A stretch of DNA of 64,000 bases from contig NZ_CP074441.1 in assembly GCF_018394055.1 (NCBI RefSeq), positions 1,426,001-1,490,000 on the forward strand. The letters run 5' to 3'. Below, in pieces: positions 51,153 to 58,567 of the stretch (the first letter of the stretch is position 1; every line of letters starts with the position of its first letter). Source of the DNA: Weissella ceti (GTDB lineage Bacteria; Bacillota; Bacilli; Lactobacillales; Lactobacillaceae). Below the pieces are notes generated by a model that made no database searches, was not told where the DNA came from, and worked only from the letters and a program-made list of their open reading frames with translations. Position numbers and translations under genes: made by a program.

Positions 51153-51265
51153 TGTGGATAACTTAATAAAGTTATCTAATAAGCTGTGGATAAGTCACTA
51201 CTTTTCCACAGTAATCCACAAGATATACACACCTTATCCACAGAGTTATCCACAATCGTGGATAA
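51153..51265. other. DnaA-box cluster, candidate oriC or origin-linked regulator
   Basis: Seven boxes relative to TTATCCACA. Perfect: 51153-51161 and 51185-51193 (as TGTGGATAA), 51234-51242 and 51246-51254. One mismatch: 51202-51210 (TTTTCCACA), 51212-51220 (TAATCCACA), 51257-51265 (CGTGGATAA). An AT-rich stretch lies among the left boxes (51161-51183). The cluster abuts the menA stop and lies 62 bases from a parS. dnaA/dnaN are not in the window. Confidence 0.75.
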
Positions 51266-51267
51266 CT

Positions 51268-52164
51268 TTAGATGAATAACGCAATAATCAATCCCAATGA
51301 AACAGTAATTGAAAGCAAAACTGCGTTCTTGATTGAGTTAATAAATGTACGCGCCTTGTTTGGATCAGCTTGGAACGCCTTGGTATTCTTGTACACCAAC
51401 GGCAATGAAATTAATCCTAACAATGCTGGCCATGGTAACACATTAAAGATTACGGCAATAATCAACGCTGCATATCCGGCTAGATAGATAATCCAGAACA
51501 GCTTCAGCGCTGTTTCTTTTCCTAAGTACCAGACCAATGTGTGTCGTTCTTCGGCAACGTCTTCATCATAATCACAGATATTATTAGCCAACATGATATT
51601 CGCAATCGCAAACCAACAAATTGCAGATGCTAGTGCAGCTTTTCCAATCATCCCTAGATCAATTAATGGTGTGACATTAATGTATGTTGCGGCTAGGAAA
51701 ATCAAGAATCCCATAGTCAACCCACTAGCCAGTTCTCCGAATGGTGTACGCGAAAGTGGCAGTGGTGTCCCTGCATACCAGAACGCCACGATAAATCCAA
51801 TAATTCCCATCCACAATAGTGGCCATCCAACAGTTGAAACGAGCCCTAGCCCAATAATACCGGCAAACGCTGTTAGACCTAGTAGGATAATCAATCCTGT
51901 CTTCATGCTAATTCCAGCACTACCAACAATATTGTTTTCTCCATTCTTCCAATCATCACTCACTGCATGACGGAAGTCTTGTAGATTATTCCAAACGTTA
52001 ACTGCCATTTGCAAAGCAAATGCAACTAATGCGAATAAAATTGCTGGTCCAGCATTAACATGATTGTACATGGTTGCTGAGTACAAATTAGCCAAAATCA
52101 ATGGTAATGCACTAGCAACTAATGATTGGATTTCAACGAATTTCAAAAAATCTTTAACTGACAT
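51268..52164 (-). CDS. menA: 1,4-Dihydroxy-2-naphthoate polyprenyltransferase MenA
   Basis: UbiA-family prenyltransferase that attaches an isoprenoid tail to DHNA, giving demethylmenaquinone. 298 aa, about nine helices. Asp-rich motifs: NVWNNLQDFRHAVSDD (first; NNLQD in place of NDxxD) and NNICDYDEDVAEERHT (second). FWYAGTPLPLSRTPFGELASGL is the conserved MenA loop. It lies 45 kb from menB/menE. Demethylmenaquinone in lactic acid bacteria serves haem-fed respiration or extracellular electron transfer. Confidence 0.9.
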   Translation of the reverse strand: MSVKDFLKFVEIQSLVASALPLILANLYSATMYNHVNAGPAILFALVAFALQMAVNVWNNLQDFRHAVSDDWKNGENNIVGSAGISMKTGLIILLGLTAFAGIIGLGLVSTVGWPLLWMGIIGFIVAFWYAGTPLPLSRTPFGELASGLTMGFLIFLAATYINVTPLIDLGMIGKAALASAICWFAIANIMLANNICDYDEDVAEERHTLVWYLGKETALKLFWIIYLAGYAALIIAVIFNVLPWPALLGLISLPLVYKNTKAFQADPNKARTFINSIKNAVLLSITVSLGLIIALFI

Positions 52165-52279
52165 TTTTTATCTTCTTTCCTTATTATTTGTTTTTAAGTA
52201 TACCTTGTTGCTTGAAGAATGGGAAAGTTTCTATCGCTTGTTCTTCTTATATAAATACATCTCTTAATCATGACGACAA

Positions 52280-52330
52280 AAAAATGATTAGGTAATTTGT
52301 GTCATATGCACAAGCTACCTAATCATTTTT
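52280..52330 (-). terminator. Terminator after the cystine-binding protein gene
   Basis: AAAAATGATTAGGTA / TACCTAATCATTTTT, extended by TTGTG/CACAA across a small bulge. Confidence 0.92.
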
Positions 52331-52349
52331 AATTTAAATATTTTTTGAA

Positions 52350-53171
52350 TTACTTCTTATCTGGATTTTTAGTCAAATCCTTATCAAAGTACTTTTCAGA
52401 TAACTTCTTCATTGTTCCGTTATCACGTAGTGCTTTTTCTGCACGATCAATTTCAGACGTTAATTCTGTCTTCTTCTTGCTCAACATTGGCGCTGCCCCC
52501 GTCAAATCAACATCCTTTGTTTCAATAGCTGTCAATTCTGTCTTCGGGTTAGACTTCTTGTAGATACTCCATGAATCATCAGAATTTAGAGTTACATCCG
52601 CTTTACCATTTTTCACTAATTCTAATGATTCGGCAAATCCTGGTGAAGCTACAATTTCAGCCCCTGCTTTCGCAGCAGCTTGTCCATAGTTAGATGAAGT
52701 TGTTTGTGCAGACTTTTTACCATCTAAGTCACTCAACTTCTTAATATCTGACCCCTTCTTAACGATTAGAATTGCTGGTGAATATAGGTAGTTTTCAGCA
52801 AATGAATAATGTTCTTCACGTGCAGGTGTTTTCCCCATATTGTTCATAACAACATCGTACTTATTAGCATCCAAACCAGCAATTAATGATTCGAACTTAG
52901 TTTCAACAAATACTGGCTTAACACCCATTTGCTTTGCAATTTCTTGTGCTAACTCAACTTCATATCCAGTTAAGTTTCCATCCTTATCCTTATAAGAGAA
53001 TGGCACGTATGTTCCTTCAAGGCCGATAGTCAAGGCATTTGGATTAACCAATTCACCTTTGAATCCTGTTTCTTTGTTAGACTTTCCTCCAGCATTTAGC
53101 GCCCAAACAGCACTTCCTACCACAGCCGCAACAATAGCTAGTCCAGTCACACCACGTACAATTTTATTCAT
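52350..53171 (-). CDS. tcyA: Cystine-type ABC transporter substrate-binding protein
   Basis: 273 aa. N-terminal membrane/signal segment (GLAIVAAVVGSAVWAL) with no lipobox Cys, so it is probably membrane-anchored rather than a lipoprotein. SBP_bac_3 domain: LTIGLEGTYVPFSYKDKDGNLTGYEVELAQEIAKQMG, KFESLIAGLDANKYDVVMNNMG, and GKKSAQTTSSNYGQAA match the cystine-binding TcyA/TcyJ/FliY group. GAGGAG precedes the ATG. It is divergent from its permease and ATPase genes and preceded by a Cys-codon-rich leader. Confidence 0.85.
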   Translation of the reverse strand: MNKIVRGVTGLAIVAAVVGSAVWALNAGGKSNKETGFKGELVNPNALTIGLEGTYVPFSYKDKDGNLTGYEVELAQEIAKQMGVKPVFVETKFESLIAGLDANKYDVVMNNMGKTPAREEHYSFAENYLYSPAILIVKKGSDIKKLSDLDGKKSAQTTSSNYGQAAAKAGAEIVASPGFAESLELVKNGKADVTLNSDDSWSIYKKSNPKTELTAIETKDVDLTGAAPMLSKKKTELTSEIDRAEKALRDNGTMKKLSEKYFDKDLTKNPDKK

Positions 53172-53223
53172 AATATATTCTCCTCGATTTTAGATCTAAT
53201 TTAGTTTTTGTTCGTTGTCAAAA

Positions 53224-53289
53224 TTAGCAACAGCAGCCCAATAAATTAGAGTCTGTACATCGATTGTGTTTATGATTTAAGATTGCCAT
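53224..53289 (-). CDS. Cys-rich leader peptide upstream of tcyA, 21 aa
   Basis: The ATG at 53289 has AAGGTGG exactly 7 bases upstream. The product begins MAILNHKHNRC and ends LLGCCC, so the last three sense codons before TAA are TGC TGT TGC; a fourth Cys is codon 11. The stop is 52 bases before the tcyA ATG. A CTAATTT/AAATTAG stem can form just after the Cys codons, and an alternative pairing of ATTTTGA with TCTAAAAT reaches next to the tcyA ribosome site. No clear intrinsic terminator, so control may act on translation. Candidate promoter: TTTCGC, 17 bases, TATATT (53352-53380). Confidence 0.7.
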   Translation of the reverse strand: MAILNHKHNRCTDSNLLGCCC

Positions 53290-53402
53290 AGCATGTCCAC
53301 CTTCACTTATTTTTTTGTTAGTTTTGAAAACTTACAAAAAGTAACAAATTAAATATATCATATAACTTCCTTCTGCGAAACTGCTTAGAGTCGTATTTAT
53401 AC

Positions 53403-53431
53403 TTGATTTCAATGTACAACTTACTTATAAT
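53403..53431 (+). promoter_or_regulatory. Promoter of the tcyBC operon
   Basis: -35 TTGATT, 17-base spacer, -10 TATAAT. Transcription would start near 53438, giving a leader of about 200 nt. Confidence 0.8.
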
Positions 53432-53478
53432 GAGTTGAATAAATCATTTAAAAAATGTAATTAATCAAGGGAGCCATC

Positions 53479-53526
53479 ATGAGCCAACTAATGTCATCAT
53501 TCATTATTTGTCTACACCTAGCGTAA
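53479..53526 (+). CDS. Leader peptide upstream of tcyB, 15 aa
   Basis: MSQLMSSFIICLHLA, with AAGGGAG 5 bases before the ATG. Cys is codon 11 (TGT, 53509-53511). The last codons and the stop form the left arm of hairpin CCTAGCGTAA/TTACGTTAGG (53517-53538), so ribosome position would decide folding upstream of the terminator at 53572. Confidence 0.6.
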   Translation: MSQLMSSFIICLHLA

Positions 53527-53571
53527 GTTTACGTTAGGTTATTTGATGTTCCATATCAAAATCTCGTATTC

Positions 53572-53611
53572 AAGCGCTAACCGTCTTCTTACCGACGATT
53601 AGCGCTTTTTT
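53572..53611 (+). terminator. Leader terminator (attenuator) of tcyBC
   Basis: AAGCGCTAA / TTAGCGCTT stem plus inner CGTC/GACG, followed by T5, ending 26 bases before the tcyB start. It is placed between promoter and first gene, as in attenuation. A hairpin TTTGAT/ATCAAA lies just upstream. Confidence 0.8.
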
Positions 53612-53636
53612 GTTCCCTTTTAGAAAGGATCTAATC

Positions 53637-54338
53637 ATGTTTGATTTTATTGCTACATATGCACCACAATTATTAGTGGCTGGATTAAAATATACAATTC
53701 CACTTGCGCTAATTTCCTTTGTTTTTGCATTGGTTATTGCATCAATTGTTGGAATCTTCCGTTCTTATACACCAAGCTTAGTAGGTTGGCGTAAGTTAGG
53801 TTGGACAATTATGCAACGACTACTTCAATTCTACGTTTGGATTTTTCGTTCTACTCCCATGCTAGTTCAACTATTTGTTGTCTTCTATGGATTACCAAAA
53901 CTTGGTATTTCTTGGCTACAACCCTCTCCATGGGGTTCAGCAATCGCAGTCTTCTCATTGAATACCGGTGCGTATGCAAGTGAATCACTACGTGCCGCTA
54001 TCGCTTCTGTGCCGGATACACAACGAGAAGCCGCGGAAGCTCTTGGAATGACTGATCAACAAATTTTTGGTCGTATCATTTTGCCACAAGCTGCGCGTAT
54101 CTCAATTCCAACCTTAGCGAACTCATTTATCGCGTTGGTGAAGGACACTTCTCTAGCCTCAGTTGTAACGATTGTTGAAATGTTCTATCTATCTCAACAA
54201 TTAGCTGCTGTTAACTTTGATCCTTTGAACATGTACCTACTGGTTGCGGCTATGTATGCCTTGTTTGTAAGTATCTTATCTATTCCGCAACGTTATCTAC
54301 AACGTTGGGCAGATCGCTTTGTGAAGGGAGCCAACTAA
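53637..54338 (+). CDS. tcyB: Cystine-type ABC transporter permease
   Basis: 233 aa from MFDFIATYAPQLL; AAAGGA lies before the ATG at 53637. HisM-type permease with about five helices; the EAA loop EAAEALGMTDQQIFGRIILPQAARISIPTLANSFIALVKDTSLASV is intact, and YVWIFRSTPMLVQLFVVFYGLP is the polar amino acid signature. It forms a heterotrimeric system with the ATPase (1-bp gap) and the divergent binding protein. Confidence 0.9.
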   Translation: MFDFIATYAPQLLVAGLKYTIPLALISFVFALVIASIVGIFRSYTPSLVGWRKLGWTIMQRLLQFYVWIFRSTPMLVQLFVVFYGLPKLGISWLQPSPWGSAIAVFSLNTGAYASESLRAAIASVPDTQREAAEALGMTDQQIFGRIILPQAARISIPTLANSFIALVKDTSLASVVTIVEMFYLSQQLAAVNFDPLNMYLLVAAMYALFVSILSIPQRYLQRWADRFVKGAN

Positions 54339-54339
54339 T

Positions 54340-55074
54340 ATGTTAGAACTACAACACGTTAATAAGACATACACAGAGCATCAAGCATTACGTGATATTA
54401 ATGTTACTTTTAATCCTAATGAAACAACCGTTATCGTTGGGCCTTCGGGCTCTGGAAAGTCTACGCTTCTGCGTTCTTTGAACTTATTGGAACGTCCAGA
54501 TACTGGTTTGTATACCATTGATGATAAGCAAATCGATTTCTCTGAACCATTAGATACAGAAACAAAACTATGGGTACGCCGTCAAACTGGCATGGTTTTC
54601 CAACAACCACGTATGTTTGATCACTTAACTATTCTAGGTAATATTACCGAAGCACCTGTACAAGTATTGAAGCAAAAGCAAAAAGATGCTGAAGCTGAAG
54701 CACGTCAATTACTTGAACAAGTCGGTCTAGCTGATACAGCCAATCGTTATCCATACCAACTATCTGGTGGACAAACACAACGTATTGCTATTGCGCGCGC
54801 CTTAGCAATGCATCCCAAGTATTTATTGCTAGACGAACCAACATCCGCTTTAGATCCTGAAATGGAAGCCCGTATCCTACGTATCTTGAAGCAAATGTCT
54901 GATGAAAATCAATCAATGATTCTTGTCACTCATAATATGAAGTTTGCTCAAATGGCTGCTGATCGCATCCTCTTCCTAGAAGATGGTTCAATTACATTTG
55001 ACGGCACACCTGAAACATTTTTTAATCATCCAACCGAACGTATTCAACGTTTCTTGAATGCCTTTGAAATCTAA
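54340..55074 (+). CDS. tcyC: Cystine-type ABC transporter ATPase
   Basis: 244 aa. Walker A GPSGSGKST, Q-loop VFQQPRMFDHLT, signature LSGGQTQRIAIARAL, Walker B YLLLDEPTSALD, and the H-loop in LVTHNMKFA. HisP/TcyC/GlnQ class. It starts immediately after tcyB, and a parS site overlaps the space right after its stop. Confidence 0.92.
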   Translation: MLELQHVNKTYTEHQALRDINVTFNPNETTVIVGPSGSGKSTLLRSLNLLERPDTGLYTIDDKQIDFSEPLDTETKLWVRRQTGMVFQQPRMFDHLTILGNITEAPVQVLKQKQKDAEAEARQLLEQVGLADTANRYPYQLSGGQTQRIAIARALAMHPKYLLLDEPTSALDPEMEARILRILKQMSDENQSMILVTHNMKFAQMAADRILFLEDGSITFDGTPETFFNHPTERIQRFLNAFEI

Positions 55075-55075
55075 T

Positions 55076-55091
55076 TGTTCCACGTGGAACA
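55076..55091. promoter_or_regulatory. parS site, perfect palindrome
   Basis: TGTTCCACGTGGAACA fits the ParB recognition palindrome. Exactly 4,000 bases from the other parS-like site, between the tcyC stop and its terminator. Confidence 0.88.
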
Positions 55092-55094
55092 CAA

Positions 55095-55126
55095 AAAAAC
55101 GACCTGATTAATTTCAGGTCGTTTTT
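55095..55126. terminator. Terminator after tcyC
   Basis: AAAAACGACCTGA / TCAGGTCGTTTTT, 6-base loop. Confidence 0.92.
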
Positions 55127-55176
55127 TGTATTAATTATTGTTTCATTCTCTACTATGAGTAATGATAATACTTACT

Positions 55177-55461
55177 TTAATTTCCAAACCAGATAGGAAA
55201 CATTGCTGCAGACATCCCCGCCCCGTGGCGAATGTTCTGTGTCTCTTTAATCATTAAACGAATTTTCGCGACATTATCTGGGGCTTGGAAATGGTTATTC
55301 CATTGATATTGCCCTAAGGCAAAATTTAAGCGCTCTAAAGCGCCATGAATATCTGTGTCTTTTTCTTGATAAAAGGTAATAAATAGTTGCGCAATTTCCG
55401 GATATTTTTCAGTATCCAACGTTAATGCTGTCTCTTGAATAAGTCCTAATAAATCATCCAT
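55177..55461 (-). CDS. Small helical protein, bacteriocin-immunity-like (tentative)
   Basis: 94 aa, soluble, almost wholly helical. The order (KYPEIAQLFITFYQEK, ALERLNFALGQYQW, KIRLMIKETQNIRHGAG) resembles the four-helix enterocin A immunity family, including the small-residue GAG motif near the end. Such orphan immunity genes are common in lactic acid bacteria. No bacteriocin precursor is visible nearby, so this is a weak call. GGAG lies before the ATG. Confidence 0.4.
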   Translation of the reverse strand: MDDLLGLIQETALTLDTEKYPEIAQLFITFYQEKDTDIHGALERLNFALGQYQWNNHFQAPDNVAKIRLMIKETQNIRHGAGMSAAMFPIWFGN

Positions 55462-55498
55462 ATGCGTCTCCTTTATTTATTTTTCTTTTATCATCCCC

Positions 55499-55843
55499 TT
55501 AGGCTTGATGACAATTTTCATCAGATCCTTCATGAATATGTTGATTGTGTTCTAAGGCTTCATTCAGGATATCTAAAATATGGCTGTCATTTAGAGAATA
55601 TGAGACAGTCTTCCCTACTTGACTCGTTGAAATCAGGTGGCCTTTACGAAGCAAGATCAATTGGTGTGATACAGCCGATTGTTCTAATCCTAAACGTTCA
55701 ACAATTTCACTAACGTTCATCGTACGTTGTTCTAACATGTAGATAATTTGTAAACGCATTGGATGGCTTAGTAACTTAAATATATCCCGAATCCCTGTTA
55801 CATCCGATTCAGATAGCTTGTTTACAGGACTTAATTCTGTCAT
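55499..55843 (-). CDS. ArsR/SmtB-family metal-responsive repressor
   Basis: 114 aa from MTELSPVNKL; GAGG is 8 bases before the ATG at 55843. Winged helix LLSHPMRLQIIYMLEQRTMNVSEIVERLGLEQSAVSHQLILLRKGHLISTSQVGKTVSYSL. The C-terminal helix carries His/Asp (DSHILDILNEALEHNQHIHEG), like the alpha-5 zinc site of CzrA/SmtB. It is divergent from a P1B ATPase, which it should repress until metal binds. Confidence 0.9.
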   Translation of the reverse strand: MTELSPVNKLSESDVTGIRDIFKLLSHPMRLQIIYMLEQRTMNVSEIVERLGLEQSAVSHQLILLRKGHLISTSQVGKTVSYSLNDSHILDILNEALEHNQHIHEGSDENCHQA

Positions 55844-55907
55844 TGCTTTTTCCTCTCGTGTTAATTCATTTGTATATTTTATCATAGTTTGAAAAAACAA
55901 ATGATCT

Positions 55908-55950
55908 TGTGCCTTGTATTTTACACCTCATATGATAAACTTGTCATATG
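55908..55950 (+). promoter_or_regulatory. Metal-ATPase promoter and ArsR-type operator
   Basis: -35 TTGTGC (55908), 17-base spacer, -10 TATGAT (55931). The inverted repeat CATATGA-N8-TCATATG (55929-55950) covers the -10 and resembles CzrA-type operators. Confidence 0.75.
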
Positions 55951-55981
55951 AAAAAGATTTCATACGAAAGGATATTATATT

Positions 55982-57850
55982 ATGAAGAATTTACACTTAG
56001 ACGCCGAGAACAAGCGTCGTGCCATCTTATTGGTGGCTGCCATATTACTAACCGTCTGTGCGTACATGATGCCATTGAACGTCGTTAGCATTGTGATTTT
56101 CCTAGTTGCCTACATACTTGCCGGTGGAGGCGTTGTTCTAAAAGCCGTCCGTCATATTTTTGAAGGTGATTTTTTCGATGAAAACACACTAATGAGTATC
56201 GCAACAATCGGTGCCTTAATTCTAGGAGACTTCCCTGAAGCGATTGCCGTGATGTTGTTCTTCTCTGTAGGAGAAATCATTGAAGATGCTGCTGTTGATC
56301 GTTCAAAGCGTTCAATTACCGAATTGTTGTCTGTGAAACCAGAATTTGCTAATCTTCAAACAATTAACGGATTTAAAGAAGTTAATCCAGAAACCGTTAA
56401 AATTGGTGATTTCATTCAAATCAAGCCAGGCGAAAAGGTTCCCTTAGACGGTGTCGTGGTTGATGGTACATCAACGCTAAATACTGCGGCTTTAACGGGT
56501 GAATCTATGCCCCAAACGGTTACAACTGGTGATGAAGTATTGAGTGGTTCAATTAATGATAATGGGACATTATTGTTAGAGGTTACAAAGGTCTTCGCCG
56601 ACTCAACAGTTGCCAAGATTTTAGACCTTGTTGAAAACGCAAATGAAAAGAAAACTGATACAGAAAAATTCATTACCAAGTTTTCACACATCTACACACC
56701 AATCGTTGTTGGTGCTGCTCTACTTCTTGCCATTATTCCACCACTTGTATTTGGGGCTGAATGGTCAGTTTGGACGTCACGCGCACTAGTATTCTTAGTT
56801 ATTTCATGTCCCTGTGCTTTGGTTCTATCAGTGCCCTTGGCTTTCTTTGCTGGTCTTGGTGCCACATCACAACATGGTGTATTAATTAAGGGAAGTAACT
56901 ATTTAGAGGCTTTAAATAACGTTGATACTGTTGTTTTTGACAAGACAGGAACCTTGACTGAAGGTCGTTTCACGGTTCGTGATATCGTTCCTGAAAATGG
57001 AATTTCACGCGAAGAATTGCTTGCCTATACTGCTGCCGTAGAACAAACATCAACACATCCAATTGCTCGTTCAATCGTTCAAAGTTTTGAGGATAATCTA
57101 GCCGATTACACAGTTTCAAATACAATTGAAACTGCTGGCCATGGAATTGGCGCTACTGTTAATGGACGTAATGTCATTGTCGGTAACAACAAGGCATTAG
57201 CTACAATTGGATTGCCCGAACAAGCACTAGATAACGCCGGAACAACTGTTTTCGTAGCGGTTGATAACGTTTATTGGGGACATATCGTGATTGCTGATCA
57301 GCCTAAGGCAGACGCTAAGGGAGCAATTGATTCTCTGCATGCACAAGGTATCAAGAAGACGGTTATGCTAACTGGTGATAACCACACCATCGGGACAACC
57401 GTTGCTGATGCATTAGGGTTAGACGACGTGAAAACAAATCTATTGCCTGGCGATAAGGTTGATGAAATCCAATTACTACAAGATCAAGAAACTGCTAATC
57501 ATATGGTTGCATTCGTCGGTGATGGTATCAACGACACCCCTGTTTTAATGCAAGCTGATGTTGGAATTGCCATGGGTGGCTTAGGTTCTGATGCCGCGAT
57601 TGAAGCTGCTGACCTAGTGATCATGGATGATAAGCCCTCTCGTATCGCAACAGTGATTAAGATTGCACGTAAGACACGTCAAATTGTTGTGCAAAATATC
57701 GTCTTTGCTTTGGGAATTAAAACATTATTCCTAGTACTTGGTGCCTTTGGAATCATTGGAATGTGGGAAGCCGTCTTTGCTGATGTTGGCGTAACTGTTC
57801 TAGCTGTGTTAAATGCAATGCGTATCCTACGTGCAAAGTACGAGGATTAG
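55982..57850 (+). CDS. cadA: P1B-2-type heavy-metal-exporting ATPase (Zn/Cd/Pb)
   Basis: 622 aa. CPC transmembrane motif in VISCPCALVLSVPLAF, TGES actuator, DKTGT phosphorylation site, the HP dipeptide STHPIA, and GDGINDTPVL. The C-terminal FADVGVTVLAVLNAMR with Asp, and the Lys in TM7 (GIKTLFLVLG), mark the Zn2+/Cd2+ subgroup. There is no N-terminal heavy-metal-binding domain. The neighbouring ArsR regulator supports the role. The exact metal is uncertain. Confidence 0.9.
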   Translation: MKNLHLDAENKRRAILLVAAILLTVCAYMMPLNVVSIVIFLVAYILAGGGVVLKAVRHIFEGDFFDENTLMSIATIGALILGDFPEAIAVMLFFSVGEIIEDAAVDRSKRSITELLSVKPEFANLQTINGFKEVNPETVKIGDFIQIKPGEKVPLDGVVVDGTSTLNTAALTGESMPQTVTTGDEVLSGSINDNGTLLLEVTKVFADSTVAKILDLVENANEKKTDTEKFITKFSHIYTPIVVGAALLLAIIPPLVFGAEWSVWTSRALVFLVISCPCALVLSVPLAFFAGLGATSQHGVLIKGSNYLEALNNVDTVVFDKTGTLTEGRFTVRDIVPENGISREELLAYTAAVEQTSTHPIARSIVQSFEDNLADYTVSNTIETAGHGIGATVNGRNVIVGNNKALATIGLPEQALDNAGTTVFVAVDNVYWGHIVIADQPKADAKGAIDSLHAQGIKKTVMLTGDNHTIGTTVADALGLDDVKTNLLPGDKVDEIQLLQDQETANHMVAFVGDGINDTPVLMQADVGIAMGGLGSDAAIEAADLVIMDDKPSRIATVIKIARKTRQIVVQNIVFALGIKTLFLVLGAFGIIGMWEAVFADVGVTVLAVLNAMRILRAKYED

Positions 57851-57911
57851 CCCTCTATCACGCGCTAACGTGTATTTCTACAATAAGTAATATAATTATC
57901 CACTAACAAAG

Positions 57912-57944
57912 AAAAAGCCCTGTAGCGACGCTACAGGGCTTTTT
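57912..57944. terminator. Bidirectional terminator after the metal ATPase
   Basis: A perfect 15-bp stem (AAAAAGCCCTGTAGC and its complement) with a 3-base loop. Confidence 0.95.
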
Positions 57945-57950
57945 AAATTG

Positions 57951-58550
57951 CTATAAATTCTTGTTCTTCTCAATGGCACTTTCAATCACACCATCTTGCG
58001 TTAAAATCGGTTGAATTTCGATCCACGTTGATTCGAACAATGTCTTAAATAAGGCATCTTCCCAACTACTTGCAAAATATGGATGGAAAAACGGCAAAAA
58101 AGTTTGCAGAATCAACAATCCTCGTTGTTGTCGGAAAGTATCCCAGGCCATCATAAGCTCCACACCCTCAGCGAATGCTTGCATACGTGGGTTGACTATC
58201 GTTTCTTGTTTACGTAGCTTTGCTTCGTATAAACGAGCCATCGCCGGTTTATCTAAAAATCCGTTTACGCGATTTTCAGCCAGTTGCCACAGCCAATCAT
58301 GTAATTTGATTAGTCGTTCTTCTGGTGCCGCACGTTGGGCCAGTTCAAGTACTGGTGCATCAATACGATCAATCCAATTTTGTAGCGCTGCATCATACAA
58401 TTCTTCTTTATTCGAAAAATGCTTATACAAAGCAGGCGCTGTAATGTTCAAACGACGCGCAATCTCAGCAAGCCGAGCTTGATCGAAGCCTTTTTCCGCT
58501 AATACCACTTGGGCAACACGAAATATTTGTTCATTACTAACTTTAGTCAT
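57951..58550 (-). CDS. TetR-family regulator
   Basis: 199 aa. N-terminal helix-turn-helix VLAEKGFDQARLAEIARRLNITAPALYKHFSNKEELYDAAL. The C-terminal ligand domain has no recognised class, though its length and LLILQTFLPFFHPYFASSWED resemble other lactobacillary TetR proteins. It starts 17 bases after rlmCD with AAGGAG, so it is likely co-transcribed with it. Targets are unknown. Confidence 0.88.
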   Translation of the reverse strand: MTKVSNEQIFRVAQVVLAEKGFDQARLAEIARRLNITAPALYKHFSNKEELYDAALQNWIDRIDAPVLELAQRAAPEERLIKLHDWLWQLAENRVNGFLDKPAMARLYEAKLRKQETIVNPRMQAFAEGVELMMAWDTFRQQRGLLILQTFLPFFHPYFASSWEDALFKTLFESTWIEIQPILTQDGVIESAIEKNKNL

Positions 58551-58567
58551 TAGGATAACTCCTTATC

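Noticed and set aside
53172-53636. T-box riboswitch for cysteine in the tcy intergenic region
   Set aside because: No T-box sequence or specifier-loop architecture; leader peptide frames explain the Cys codons better.
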